NCBI GenBank assembly: GCA_014526335.1
Contig: JACTAT010000102.1
Span: 86,976-150,975, forward strand
Source of the DNA: Chrysaora quinquecirrha
Taxonomy: Eukaryota > Cnidaria > Scyphozoa > Semaeostomeae > Pelagiidae
Reading direction: 5' to 3'
DNA: 64,000 nucleotides
Shown one piece after another: positions 35,338-49,261 of the stretch; within the stretch, counting starts at the first letter, position 1, and each line of letters opens with the position of its first letter. The notes below the pieces were generated by a model. The model was not told the origin of the DNA and searched no databases. It worked only from the letters and a program-made list of their open reading frames with translations. The translations under genes and the position numbers were made by a program.

Positions 35338-37869
35338 ATGACTATAAGTACAAAGTCAGTACGAAGTCAGTACGAAGTCTGTGTAAAGTCAAATGACAAG
35401 ACATGATAGTGAATCGTCTCTCAAATGTCAACTGGCTCCGTGTGTTGTCTGCGCGCACGTAAAACCAAAGCAGCTAAAGATCCTTTTGCTACGATCGATC
35501 CCGATGGCAGTAAGAATAGGGTTAACTGTTGAAACTCTGCGAAGGTAAAAAGGGAAGAGACACGACTTATGAATAGAGTCTGGGTTCAATAGAAAAAGGC
35601 GTGGTCCTGCCAAAATAGGCGTGGTCTGAAATTGAAAAGAGCGTGGTCCGAAAATTTTGCGGGGGCCCTGACCCCGGACTCCCGTGACTTAGGCCGATAC
35701 ACAACCCGACATTTGTTGTCAACTGTTTCTGTTTAGATACCAGTCGTTCATGCGATTTAGCAAACAGGTAAGAACTGAGAAAAGCTTTCTTTTACTTGAT
35801 TGCTGCGAAGAAAAGCATTTCATTTGACATTAATTAATTTATAAATCTGATCATAGACAGGCTTTTCAAACATCTGAGACTGAACTTGTGAAATTGAGAT
35901 GCGACGATAATTTGATCGTTGTACCTGTTTTATGGATGGGCGCTATGCTAGCAATTTTTCACTTATCTGCAAACAAACCTGTAAAAAGGACAATTTAAAA
36001 AGATCGCCCAAGACATGTATTCTAGCGTTCAAAACAGAAGCTGGAAATTTCAATCAAGCCGCGCACCTGTGAAGTTCTAACCCTGCAAAGGCTTGGCTTT
36101 TTTAGTCATATATATAATTTGGCCCCTCCATTATAGAATCCTTTTGTTAAGCCTAAAGGTCATGAAGAACTTGATAGGATTATACAACAACATGTTCTGC
36201 ATTTTTTAACATTCGAATGGGGCTGCCAAGTGATCACGATCTTGTGAAGTAACAAATTTTCGAAAAAAATTCCCGACGTCATTTCGAGGTTACACGGCCT
36301 TCTAAAATTTATATATTGCATGCAACAATGTAATTATGGAATGCACCTACATTATAGAGGGTTTATGTCATAATGGATAAGTTGTGACGTCATCAAAATG
36401 GGTGCTCCGAAACAAAATATTTTGCACCAATATAACCCTGAAAAGCTTTTAGGAAAGCTCAGAGACTTTCATTGACAAATTCTCACAGGTTTTGAAATTA
36501 TGACTGCAGGTTTCTACCCACGGGCCCATTGGCCCCCCACCCAGCCTGTGAAGGGTTGCAATTGGCTGTGTAACCTGTTCAGGTTCTATTGTTATAATTA
36601 AGAAGCCCATCGACCTCCAAAGAGGTGATGTAGTTGTGGATCGTTTATTGGCCAGTTTATTTTGAATAGCCAAGGCTTCTTTTAGATTACTTTGAGAAGC
36701 CTCCTATTTTACTGAAAAGTATGCCCTTGGCTTCTCTATTCCTCTTGTTTGCTTTTTTTCTCAGCCATCTGTAGGTTTTCATTAAAATTTCAAAATTGCT
36801 TTTTAGCTCTAGTTTTGAGGAGAGCCTTGAGATCTACAGAGATCCAAGGGGCTTATCTTTAAGAAACACGTCGCTCAACCAGAGGAGCATACTTTTGTAT
36901 AACCCCTGTATAAAAACAGTAATTTTTTCAACAATTGTATTTTTGTCAGCTGAAAATCAAAAAAGAGTTTTCCAATAATTATTAAAATAATTAAGGCCAA
37001 CTCATGCAAGCAAAACTCATTACAATGTTTCATTTGTGTGGTTGTGATGATTTTGTGCTGTCGCTTAGAACCACCTTGAAATTTTCTGATAGCATATGCT
37101 AAATAGTGGCTGCAGTTTATATCACACCGGCCCCTACGATGTTCTTGAATTAGCTAACTGCAATGTGGTCGATTTATGTGGAGGTATGAAAGGGCCTCCC
37201 TACTTGACTCCTTAATCACTTTCCTTCAGCCAAGCTATTACTAAAAAGAGTAACGAATCAAAGCTTATAATCAGTTAAATGCTTGAAAAACTTGATATGA
37301 CAACGATCATTTTTTGTTTCTTCTGAAATCATTGACGATAGACACAGTTTGCCTCTTTGAATTACACAATAGAATGCCATGTATTTCTCTCACTTCTCGA
37401 AAAATTGTGACTTTTAAGTATTTATTAATACAAGATTTGAACCCTCGTCACTAAAACCTTTCTTTTGGTACCTCAAAAAACCAGGTAAAATTTTTGTTTG
37501 CAATGTTCCCAGGATTCCCAGGATTTCTCAAATTTCAGATTTTTAAAAATCTACCAAAAATAATTCGAACTCAAAGGTATGAAAGACAGTAGAACAAGAC
37601 AACTTTCATTTATAGTTTATTGCATTTTGGTGTCTTAAGCGGTTTTGGTGTTCCCCGGATTCCCTGTGTTGCCCTTTTTAGTAATTTGCTATTTTTAGAA
37701 TTCCCCTGAGTCCCATGACATTACATTTCAACTTTTTTAAGCACAGTGGCCCCGTCAATCCATCAGGACTGCTTTTCAGGGACCCTGACATAGAACTAAA
37801 GCTACTGACAAGAAAATTTTCATAATTATTCAAATTTTATTTTTTATTTTTTCTTGAATGTGGCAACAG
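35338..37869. other. Non-coding DNA right of the array
   Basis: It starts with a short run of AGTACGAAGTC words (35350-35395). At 35585-35690 there are GCGTGGTC words and a GGGGGCCCTGACCCC segment typical of repeat ends. The rest is unassigned AT-rich DNA with no recognisable gene. Confidence 0.5.
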
Positions 37870-40430
37870 AGGGTGCCTCTTTTAAATCATGTTCAAGGTA
37901 ATTCCAGAGCTCAGCTCTTCCTTAATGGCAATGTAAGATCGGTTTTGGTATTTCTCAATGTTCTGTCGTTTAGCGGTACATTTTTGACGAATAAGTTCGA
38001 GAGGTAATCAGATGCAAGATCATGCATCGATTTGTACATGGTAGTTCCTGTTTCACTTTTAATAATATCATTCATACTAGGCCATTTAAAACTAGCAATT
38101 AGAGGAGTGGCGGAGTATCAAATTTACATTTTGTAACAATTCTAGCAGCTCTGTTTTGCAACTTTTGTATGGTCAATGGTCTGATCTCCCACAGCTCCCC
38201 AATACCAAACATCAATACCCGAAGCGCGGCTCAGCGATCCCGCAATTAACTTTGCTCAGACTATTTTCAGGTAAATACTTTCCACAATATTTCAAAAATC
38301 CGATTGCTCGAGACACATTAGCACAAATACCATTCTAGACCTTCCCAAGTAAAGTTCCGATCAATTATGACTCCCGTTTACTTTCTTCGCTGTTCGCTCT
38401 ACATTTTCAACTTGAGAATTGCCAATAAAAATTGGCGGTGATTAACGATTTTCTTAGTTTTGGTTGAGAACCAACAATCATTGTGATAGTTTTATTGACG
38501 TTAAGAGACAATTTATTAGCATGCAACCATTGCTTCAAACAAATTAGTTCGCTATTTAGAGTTGCATTTATTTCATTTAAGCAAGTGGCAGAATATGAAG
38601 TACTGGTATCATCGGCGTACATAGTAACCTTTACCGTTATTCAAGGCATACGAGAGGTCGTTTATGTAAATTAGAAACTGAAGATGAACAAGACAGAAAC
38701 CCTGTGGCAAACCATAATCAATATCTTCAGTTTTGGGAGAAACACCATTAACTTTGCAGAATTGCTTTCTGTCAGTTAGGTAGGATGAAAACCAAGAGAG
38801 TTCAAAATCATCAACCCCATGTATTTTCAGCTTTTCAAGTAAGATGTGGTGGTCTAAAGTATCAAAATGCCTTCTTCAGGTCTATAAATATGTTGGGAGT
38901 GTATCTCTCATTGTCCATGTTTACATACCAATCATCTGTAGTTTTAAGAAGACAAGTAACAACTGAATGGAGTGGTCTAAAGCCAGATTGTTTTGAGAAT
39001 AGAAGATTGTTTTTTGTTCAAATAATCGTAAAGCTGGTTATGAATAAGTTTTTCAAAGATCCTTGCTAAGACAGGGAGAACAGATATTGGGCGGTAGTTA
39101 GATCGATCATCGGACTGTCAATTTTTGAAAATAGGCGAAACTCTGGCAGTTTTCCAGCTATCTAGAAAGCATCCAGTAGCAATGGAAAGATTGAAAATGT
39201 CGCAGAGAGACTGGGAAATTGCTGGAAGCGCAAGTTTTAGAAAAAACAAGATATGTCATCATTTTCTAGGAGAAGGTTTTTTGTTAGGGGGATTTTTTCA
39301 CTGTGTCTGGCCAATTTTACAGAAACTGTTACTGAAATATTCAGAAATAGCAGACTTGTTGGTAATGTTTTTCCCATATACGTTCGAGGATTAAATTTTT
39401 GTAGTTTTAGATTGTTTGTTTAAAATGTTACTTATGGTTTTCAAAGTTTCTTAGGTCACATTTAGGAGAAGCGATTTTATGTGTGAAATAATTGCACTTA
39501 AGCTTGTTGTTTAGTTTATTTACTTTATTGCGTATTTTTCTGCATTGCAGCTTCAATGATTCTGATTTAGAACGAGTTGCTAGTTTTTTGAGCTTATCTC
39601 TTGTCTTGCACATAAGCTTAATATCACTAGTTATCCAAGGGGAAGGCGTGTGTCCATTTGTTGACTACATCATTAATATCAGTTGATTTCCGTAGTAAGC
39701 CCCCCTAGTCGATATCAAATACATTTTTGATAAAATTGGTTTGCTTGAAATTTTCCACTTGTCTTGTACAACTATTTCCATGTTGTTTATTGCAAACAGC
39801 TCGAAATTTTTTAATACAATAGACCAAAGCAAAAGTTGTGATTTTCAGCAGTTGCTATATTTGATTTGTTTGTTGTGGCAATTTGAGCAATAAGTGTTTC
39901 ATTGGTTAGTGTCTAACGGGTCGGGCTATCAATTGATTGTGTAAAAACCAAATAGAGTATATATAATATTTTTAGCAGATGTCGAGCATTTGTTGGGTGG
40001 TCATTTCTTTGTCTTCCCTATCAAGAAAGTTCTGCCTTTTTCTGCCTGATCAAAGGTATCAACACAAAAATCGGGAGACCAATACCAAGCCATTATGAAA
40101 AAGGGAATAGCACGAAAAGGTTTAATCTCAAGACACAAAAGCTCTAGAAATGATTTAGGAACGTCATCCCGCACTGTAGTTTTGTCTAAAACATTATTTT
40201 TTTCATAAATTGCAACGCCAGCCTCCTACGGTCACGAACGCATCTTAGATTGTATACCCATCGATATTGACTAATATATCGTCAATAGTATTATCAAGCT
40301 TTGTCTCGTTTATTGCAAAAATATGAATCCCAAACTCGTCCACGAGCATTCGTACGATATGCAGGAGAAGGCTATTTCAACGATATGCAGGAGAAGGCTA
40401 TTTACATTTAAAGATGCCCTTCGTATACCC
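37870..40430 (-). mobile_element. Decayed LINE, endonuclease to C-terminus
   Basis: On the minus strand, an endonuclease fragment with FGIHIFAINETKLD lies near 40330-40290. The linker with PWITSDIKLMCKTRDKLKK is near 39640, the RT palm with ILAKIFEKL near 39060 and MYADDTSTSY at 38622, and the thumb/C-terminus with SFKWPSMNDIIK and FVKNVPLNDRTLRN down to about 37880. Several stops and frame changes show it is ancient. Confidence 0.82.
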
Positions 40431-42584
40431 AAGTGTTGGTACCCTTTTAACAGCTGGTTCAGTATGGCAAGCTATGGAGGGAGCATCATACATTAGGGGA
40501 GAAGTAGCTACCTACTATGCCACAATTTTCATTAAATCCGATCGCGTTATTGTGGCAGTCTTATCGGATTCATTTAAAGAATTTTGAGCTGACAATATCT
40601 TAGCTGTATGAGTTTCTAAGACTGTTACCCATTTTAGCAAGAGCCCTTTCAGCCTTACAAGTCATAGATATCTACAATACGCTTTACGTGTTTAGGCATT
40701 ACATGGGCTACGTGGCAAGCAAATTTTCTTTGAAACAAATCGCAGTTGGAATCGCGCGCTATAGCCCCCGCTTTATTATAGTTAGTTCCAGCTATATTCC
40801 CTGTAAATGCTATTAGCATCAGCCAATGTGACATCAGTCAAGAAACTTTTGGTCAGGCATTTTTTTGTCTCTGCAATGTCTTTCTTAGGCAAAATAAACT
40901 GCTTTCTTTGTAACTATAAAGTACTCGTGCATTTTTCCGTCTACAAGGTGTCAATTTTCACTAGGTGGCTTTTGTCAGGTTGGCAGCTTTAAACCGAATT
41001 GCCCATTTATTTTTTTTTAAGTGGGCTCAACGGTTTCGACCACTTTTTAGTTAAAAAATTATGAGTCTTTGCTGATGAGTACACCACTAACTCATTAGCG
41101 ATAAATTCGAATTTGGTAATAAGTTTATCGTTCGGAGATTGAACTTTATCGAATGTCTATTGATAGAAATGATAAGAAGAATGAATGAAAGATATTCATA
41201 GAATAATAAATAGTGCTTAAAAAATAATATTTCTCACCAGCCCTGAAAGCTGTTCAGACCAAAACCGACTTTTGTTCCCAGATAACCCAAGTATACTGAG
41301 CGTTGAGAAGACTCTTGCTGGCTGAAAAACACTCTCTGATAGACAATACCATAATTATGCAGAGACTTCCGAGTTAAGTGAATTAATTAAAGAGGAAATA
41401 GGAGCTTCAAAATCTATTATTTTAAATTCTAAGCTGAAATATTGATGAAGATGCAGATGTAACTAACAATTGAACATTCTCTATTTGATTATTCTTACAT
41501 TTTTCATTAGACACCTATATGAATTATTTAAGCAAAAAGTGAATTTTTTAAATGAAATACAGAATTATCGTCCCTCGGAGAGTTTTTGCACTGTTTAACG
41601 ACCACTTTGAAAGCAGGAACACTTAGGTGTTTAAAAGATTAATTCTAAAAGAATTTTGTCAAAACAATCTTTGTCTTCGTACACAAAATGGGCCTTACAT
41701 AAGATTAATTATTCGTGCTGCAGCTGTTGTCATTTTCATATAGATTTTTTGGACCAATTTGGTCATTCACTGCGCTGAATTGATATATCGACAAAGAGTT
41801 GCATAAATTATCGACTCTCACAATTGCATCAAAAAGAATGTTGAAGAAAAAACTTCTTTTCCACCACAAGATACATTTCCTCAGAATCTGTGGAAATGTG
41901 AAATATTGTAACTAGAAATAAGGTAAGAAAATGAAATAAAACATGTGGTAAATAAATGTTCTTTTTAAGTGAAAAAAATAAAATAAAATTTATTAACTTT
42001 GCAGAAGCTTTCTAAATTAAGACTGAGGTCGACTGTTCTGCAAGTGATGTATTCTAACTTCTCAAATGCACTGGATGCGATAAGGAGTACATTAGAGAAC
42101 CTTTTTTTATCAAGGTTAAGAGTACACAAATAGCAAACACCCCTTGGTAAACCGACTCTATTTAAAATTATACAATTTTTTGTCAATAGAAATTACAAAA
42201 TGGAAGAAAATGGAAAAACCTTTATTAGAAATTGGAAGAAAGCTTCATTAAAAAAGTTAAACCGATGCTGAATGGAGACAAACGCTAGAACAAGGCTTAC
42301 ATATCATATTTCGGCCTAACAGTACTAAAATATTTATATTATTACATAAAATTTGTGTTCATTTGACGTCCCATAAAATTTTGACAGTATAAAATCGTAG
42401 AAAAATATTAATTTTGTTAAACTATGTTGAAGATTCTACTTGAACAGATGAAACCGGTACATTAAACCTGGCTTTTTCTGCATCGAAATTTTTTTCAAGT
42501 ATTTTTCTACTGCACTTGGCAACAACCATATACTGTATATATTTATCTAAACCTTCTTCAGTATCATAAATATTTTTATGAATG
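40431..42584. other. Unassigned AT-rich DNA
   Basis: No domain recognised. A minus-strand run near 40690-40790 reads RDSNCDLFQRKFACHVAHV in one frame and might be an exon or older repeat, but there is no context to support it. Confidence 0.4.
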
Positions 42585-42756
42585 GTGATATATATAAATA
42601 GTTAGTAAACAATAGCCGAAACACAAAGAGCCAAATGGTAGGAGAGGCTTGGGCTGTGACTTGGAGAGTCAGTCGGCCATTTTGTTGAGCTCTATAGCTC
42701 AGTGGAAACGTCGTAGGCTCTCTGATCATGCAGTCTTGGGTTCAAATCCAATCCAA
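42585..42756 (+). repeat. tRNA-derived SINE-like copy A
   Basis: TAGCTCAGTGG (A box, 42695-42705) and GGTTCAAATCC (B box, 42739-42749) lie 33 bases apart, as in a tRNA. Upstream GGAGAGGCTTGGGCTGTGAC is shared with copy B at 49521. The cloverleaf is imperfect, so a functional tRNA is unlikely. Confidence 0.65.
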
Positions 42757-44234
42757 TCCCATCATGACTAAAGGATAACCATCAACAGAATGTCAAGGTA
42801 CGGAAGCCCAATGAAATCTTGAAAGAAACTTAATTGTTACACGGTTTCGACTACGTACTGTAGATAATAATAACATTTCATTTTGTAATTTGGCTTGAGA
42901 CGGACAACACATTACTGAAAAGGGGGATTCGCAAATTTTCAAGCAATGTGAGTAAATATGTCAGGTACTTTTAGGGGTGTAAGGGATCTAGTTGGATTGA
43001 AACAATTTTTCTCTCTGAGAAAAAATTTCAAAGAACTACGAATTGTCATGGATAATCATCAATTCAATATTTTTGGCCTAAAGAAACAAACTTAGAAGAG
43101 GGAATCTCGGATTCCAAGATAAGAATTGATGGTTATGACATATACAGAGGTGACCAAAATAAGAGCTGTGGTCGATTTGCCATCTATATCAATCAAAATG
43201 TCCCAATTTTTCAGAGGACGGATATGAGCAATACTGCAATAGAAATTGTAAGTATTGAAGTCGCTCCGAAACATGCAAAAATTTTATAGCAATTTGCAGG
43301 TACCGACCTCCCAAATCTGAAAATGATGATTTATCTTTTAATGCTCTATGCAAACTGATATCAAAAATGGATTCGGAGGAAAATGAGATTTTGTGATGCG
43401 TGACAATAACTTTGACTTGAAAAATGGCCCAACCAAAAAACTCAAATCTATTAACAACGAATTTCAATTGATCAACAGATCAACAACTGCACAAGACCTG
43501 CTTTAACCTGAAATTATCAGGGGCAATTGAAACGACGAAAAGTCTCATAGACCATGTTGCTACTTACCGCCCTAACTATACCATGTTTTTGCTAGACGGA
43601 AGACTGGAAAAAAAGTCATTTTTCTCGAAACAAAAAGTTTGTCAAATTATGACAAAAGCCTTTCTTGGCTGAGTTGCAGTCAATCAATTGGAAGGATGTT
43701 TTTAATGGCTAAAACGGCCCCTCTCGTTTGATGGATAATTTTCCTTGTATTTTCAGCTCTGTTTTTGATATGCACAATACACTGAAGCGCGGGAGATCTA
43801 GAAAATCTACTCCACACACACCACAATTAAATAGGTTGATGCGGGAGCGTGACCAACTGAAAGCAAGAGCTATAAAAGACAGTACCCTCTGGCCACTGTA
43901 TAAGGCATTGCTTAACAATGTATCGTATGAATTTCGTTAATGTCTCTAGCAATACTATCATAGAATAGTCGAAGAAAACTCAAATGACGCTAAGAAAATG
44001 TGGAGGACAATAAACAAAGTATTGAATAAGAACCCCACATCTTCTTCATTTTCTGCTGTGAATTTCCAATGCCAAAAACTGGGCCCTTCAAACGAAATTG
44101 CTGAAGCATTTAATGAGCATTCTTCAACAATGGGTCCTAAGCTTGCAAGTAGCATAAAAGAAAAGCCAGATGACGAACTTTTGAAATATTTAGAAAAAAG
44201 TAATGACAATTCACCGAAATTTCAATTTAGATAG

Positions 44235-47200
44235 TTTGTTTGTTTGTCAACTTATTTTATATCAATTCTCTAATTTCTAGCTTTCTACATAATAAATATA
44301 CATAGGAAACTAATCCAAATCGATAATTAATAAGTAAAATATATGTAATTGTGTTAACCCATAAGTTTGAATAAACGAAACTTTGGATAAGGATTATCCT
44401 TTGATTAATACCAATAAATTGTTTGAGTTTTTTCAAGACATTGAGTTGTGATTCAGCTTTTCTGCAAAGCTCAGAGATATGCTGTTCAAAATTTAGCTTA
44501 TAATCTACAATCTTTTACAAAATTGTTGAAACCCTGTAGCTGTATACCCAGCAATTTGACAGTTTTTTCTGATTTGGTCTCTTTGCCTTGGATATTAAAA
44601 ATCTCTCCACTAGTATTTATTTGATCCTTGCTAATGAGGAGTGCGTGAAATTTTTCTGGATTGGCTGTCATTTGATTTTGGTTCAGCCAATTCAAAGCAA
44701 CTCCAGCTTCTTCTTCTAATCCCTCAATCAGATTTGATTGAGTCTTAGAAAAATAAGCTAGAGTGTTATCGTCAGCATAATTGTGTAATGTTGATCGGTT
44801 AATGAACAAAAATAGAATGTTTATACAAGTATTGAAGAGGATAGGACCCAAAACCGAGCCTTGAGGCACCCCTGACAAAATTGTTTGGAAAGAGCTATAC
44901 GTATTATTGATTCTAACTGTTTCCGCCGTTTTAAGTAAGATTAAATAAGGACCAGAGCATTTTCATCAAAACCATAGGCATGTAATTTTGCTATAAGCAA
45001 ATTGTGTGGAATGCAATCGAAAGCTCCCGATAGACCCATAAGGATAGCTCCTACAATATTATCATTATCAAGTTTGACCCTCCATTCTTCTATCATTCTT
45101 ATCAAAACATGCTATGTGCCATATGCTCTTCTGTAGGCAGCAATGAAAAGTGAAAGGGTTTCATCCAAGAAAGGGATAAGTTGGTTTTTCAGAATCTTTT
45201 CATAGATCTTAGAGAATATATTTAGAATGCTGACTGGACGAAAGTTTCGCTCAACTGTACGATTGGCCTCCCCTTTATCCAACGGAAATACCGCAGATCG
45301 TTTTCCATTATCTGGGAACCTATAGTTGCGTATGCTGCTGTTAATGGCATCTGTTAGAGGGGCTACAAGGTCGTCTGCAGCCAAAAGCACAAGTTTTGGT
45401 GGTATTTGATCTTCTCCCGTCGATTTCATTGTTTCATGTTTTCAGGGTTTGAATAATAGCAAAAATACTTGGGTGGCTTTTGTATTTTTGAAGTATCAGC
45501 CTAATGATTTGCCGATCATCATCAGTTTCAACCGTATCTGCAATGTTGCAAGGTTGTTCACCGCTAGACTTTTCTACTATTTTGATGTAATGATCGTTAA
45601 ATATTTTGGTTAGCTGTTGGTCGTCGGTTACGATTTCATTATTCATGACTAATGAAATATCAATACCAGCTAAGCCTCCTTTGTTGGAGAGAAAAGGTTT
45701 GACAAGGTCCCAGAATGCTCGATTCGAAACAGGTCCATTCTCAGTTGCTTGTTTGAAATGCTGTTTAATTGCATTTTTTCTCAGAGAGACGCATTTATTT
45801 CTTTGTCGTTTGAAATTTAGTTCAATTCCTTTTGTAGCCTCGTTCTGGCGTAAATTCCCTTTTTATGCTTGAAGAATTCAAACATGATGCAGGGGTTTTC
45901 GCAAACCGGATGGAAGATAGGAATCAGGAATGTTGTAACAAAAGATCTTGTAACAAAAGATAAGCATTTCTATTCTCTGTGAAGAAATGAAAACAATTGT
46001 AAAAACAATACGTTGCTCATTGTTCCACCGTCCCGTACTGAGCCTTCTAAACTATTAAACACGAAATGCTTCTGCTCTGTTTCATGTCGAAACGCGATTC
46101 TTGTTTTGAACGAAGCCTTTTCTGCCTAGGTAGTTTTTGCCGTATTTTTCCAAATGTTTTTGGTGTTTCAAGTTGATTAAATGTTCGATTTTCTCTCAGT
46201 TTTGAAGTGTTTGGTTTGCACTCAACGCATCATGTTCTTTTGTTCTGCCCTTATTTGTTTACAACTCAATCACAAGCAATTTTAGAAGTATCTCTAAGAG
46301 CTGGAACAAGGAGCAAAGTCAGAAATGATCGGGATTGAGTAGGAAACAACGGGAATCAGTGGAATATGCGGGAGCGAATAGGAATTAGAGGGACCATAGA
46401 GGAAACGATTAGAAACAAAAGGCGGAAATCAATGGAAAATCATCGCAAACAGGTGAACAAAGGGGAGCTCAGGTGGCTGTCAGTGAAACTTGGGGATGGA
46501 TTTAGAAGGAAGCACAGCTACAGAGGGGATGAAGCTGGATTCAGTGAGAAACAGAGTGAACAAGCGGGAACTGGGTTGAAATTAGTGGCAATTCTATTCT
46601 GTTCATAGCGACCTCATAATCATATATGCATGATCTCATTCTTCAAACATGGCTAATGGGTACCTTTAATTTAATTCATGAAAGGAGCACTATTTCCTCT
46701 TAACATTTTTGTTTTTAGGGGGGCATGTTTGTCAACCAATTTTCGAAAAGTACAGACAAGATCATTATAAGCTTGATAAGGAACGTCAGGAGCACTAAAT
46801 TTCGCCAGCTTTATATCTGATAAAAAATCTTAGGCTTAAGTCTAAGAAGATGGGACTTCATAACCGTTATGAAAAGGCTGTGATAGTCACTTAAGCCAGT
46901 TTCAAACACAGAAGTTTTTTGGAAAGATCTCGGCCGATTTGTAAGCATGACATCAATGGAAGAACTGCTGTACTTGGTAAAGCATGTTTTAGCAGTCACC
47001 AAATTTGATAGCCAAAAAGGAACAGCAAAATACTAGTTTACAGTGGCCGGTGTCCTGCCGGTTTAGGTTATCAATGTTCATATCCCCCATTACAATTACG
47101 TTATCGCATTTGTCTAAAGCAGAGTTTAAGGTAGTTGAAAGATCGCTAAAGAATCTATCAATGTTGTTTGATTCAGGGGGCGGTAAATACTGTAGACAAT

Positions 47201-47432
47201 CCATTTTTTTACTCACTATTAGTTCGGAGCAAAAGAGTTCAAGAGAAGGAGTCTCTAATGCTGGAACACGGTTACACACTACACCTTTCCTGTCACATAG
47301 CATAATACCCCCGCCAAATTCGTTCCTATCCCGACGCATTGGTTTTTGATAAATATTCACAAGAAAAGTTTCAGTGTTAAAATCAAAGCTTATTTTAGTT
47401 TCTTCCATAACCAACACATCAGGTAGACATTA
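44235..47432 (-). mobile_element. Nested 5'-truncated LINE with 7-bp target duplication
   Basis: On the minus strand it begins inside the endonuclease (DVLVMEETKIS near 47415; GDMNIDN; FETGLSDYHS). It continues through the linker (FKRQRNKCVSLRKNAIK near 45820), the RT (ERNFRPVSILNIFSKIYEKIL near 45250; SGVPQGSVLGPILF and YADDNTLAYF at 44878-44740), and ends with a tail reading ACAAACAAACAAA. The target duplication TAGATAG stands at 44228-44234 and 47433-47439. 5' truncation, simple tail and short duplication are the hallmarks of target-primed reverse transcription. Frame breaks are present. Confidence 0.88.
45880..46660. mobile_element. Insertion inside the nested LINE
   Basis: The LINE linker reading stops at APFMN (about 46670) and resumes at FKHKKGIYART (about 45880), leaving about 0.78 kb of foreign DNA flanked by AATTCA on both sides. 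The insert has a purine-rich stretch (46320-46600) that stays open for 80 codons without recognisable homology. No inverted termini were seen. Confidence 0.55.
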
Positions 47433-48855
47433 TAGATAGGTTGATGCTAGCGATGCTGTTTGAAAAATTAAAAATCACCTGGGCAGATAAAATTTCCACC
47501 AAACTTTTCAAAGATGCAATTGAATATATAATATCGACATTTTACAACGATATTCAATGCGTCTCTTGAGACAGGGATCTTTCTTGACATATCAAACTAG
47601 CACGCGCATCCCCAATATACAAGTCTGGCCAAAAGTCCAACCCATCAAATTACAGGCCAATATCAGTTCTCTCTATTCCTTCTCGGCTACTTGAAAAATT
47701 GGCATATAATCAAGTCTATGATTTTTGTAAAGAAAACGATTTATTCTTTAAAAATCAAATTGCCTTTAAGAAATTGTACAGCAGGATAACCTCGATGATT
47801 AATATCCCGGAAATCTAGCAACAAAACATTGATGAACGCAAGCCAGATTTCAGCGTATTTCTGGACTTGAAAAAAGCATTCGACACAGTCGACCATGATA
47901 TTTTCCTGGAGAAGCTCTCAAGACTTGGAGTCATTGGGAAAACGTGCTGCTGGTTCATATCAAACCTAAGAAACAGAGAACAATTTCGCTATGTTCAAGG
48001 ACACAAATCATCAGAAAACCGCATAGAATGAGGTATCGTGGATCGTGGGATCGTGCCTCCCCCTTCTTTTCATGATATGTGTTTACGATTTCGAACGTTG
48101 CTTACCAGGAGCGATTCCGAACATGTACGCAGACGATACAAGCATCACCTCTACTTCCACTTCCACTTTTTTGGAATGTGAGAAAATAGTTGATTAAATA
48201 TCGCAAAATGGATGATGCGGTTATATAAACTAAGTTTTAATGCCAACTAAAGCGAATTCATGGTAATAGGTTATTGTTAGCAGCAGAATATTTTGGATGA
48301 ATTAACAATAATTAAGGTAAACAATAAAAAATAAATAGGTTACCAAATAAAATTACCTCGACCTCAATATAGACAAAAACCTATGAAGAAAGCATCAACA
48401 TAAAATAATTAAAACTAACGCCAAATCTGATCTCTACACCATTAAGAAATTGGAAGATAGTCTCCCTCAATCAGAGCTAGCAGCAGTCCGTAAAATCTGC
48501 TAAACAAATTCACCCGTATGTCCCAGATTTTAAGGTATTCAAAACAAAATAGCCATAACCTGCATCTGCCAAAACCTCCATTGATTTACCAAACAGAGTT
48601 TCAAATTTACAGGAGCTTCAACGACAATACAAAGACTTAAAGTCTCCAAATTGCTTCAAAAAAGAAGTAAAACAACTTCTCTGTGGCTGAGGTGGATGAT
48701 TGCGCCGGATCCATTTTGGCCTTGCGGTTTTCTGCGGAATGTTACTCTATAGGTCCAGATTAGACCTGTTTTGCACCTGGATTGCGGCCTTTGGGGTGTC
48801 GCCTCGTTGTGGGATTCCAGTGAGGCCTTGGGGTCTAGATGCATTCACCTACCTT

Positions 48856-49261
48856 AGGGCCTGTTAATATGGACAAAATCATCCCACCTTCCAGCCCGTC
48901 AGCTTAGCAGTTCAAGAATTTACATGTAGAATTCCATCCCACCTTCCAGCCACTTGTCTCATATTTCCGCTTTTGTTTAATTTTCTCAGACAATAGGATT
49001 ATGTCTGGCGCTTGCGCATAGTGAGCAATTTAATCCCACCGTCCAGCTTTCATTCCACCTTCCAGCGTTTATATGAGAAAATTTCATCCCACCCAGGTGA
49101 GATCCCACCTCTCAACGAGTGAGATCTTACCTGACCGGGATGAAACGTTCTCCATATAAACAGAAGATGAAAATCACAAAGGTTTGTATTGGAAGGAGAG
49201 ATCTCACCTCTCAGCTACAGGGCTGGAAGGTGGGATGATTTTCCCCATATAAACAGGCCCT
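48856..49261. mobile_element. MITE with 41-bp inverted termini
   Basis: The left end AGGGCCTGTTAATATGGACA and the right end (complement AGGGCCTGTTTATATGGGGA) match over about 41 bases, to the CCACCTTCCAGCCC word. Internally, CCCACCTTCCAGC and GATCCCACCT words recur. No coding capacity. The flanks do not show a clear duplication. Confidence 0.75.

Larger units (their letters stand above)
43000..48700 (+). mobile_element. LINE split by a nested LINE
   Basis: The endonuclease and linker (43025-44231) contain FNIFGLKK, IDGYDIYRG and later LNRLMRERDQLKARAI and KKMWRTINKVLNK. After a 3.2-kb interruption the same protein resumes at 47440 and continues through SNPSNYRPISVLSIPSRLLEK, FLDLKKAFDTVDHDIFLEKL, YADDTSITS (near 48123) and a decayed C-terminus (KKLEDSLPQSELAAV) to about 48700. 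Stops and frame changes are frequent. That the two halves belong together follows from domain order and from the target duplication flanking the insert. Confidence 0.82.

Noticed and set aside
42689..42756. Functional tRNA gene
   Set aside because: Boxes A and B are present, but the acceptor and anticodon stems do not pair well and a second copy with shared upstream sequence indicates a SINE.
46366..46608. 80-codon Arg/Glu-rich frame
   Set aside because: It lies within a purine-rich insertion; bias alone can keep it open and no homology is seen.
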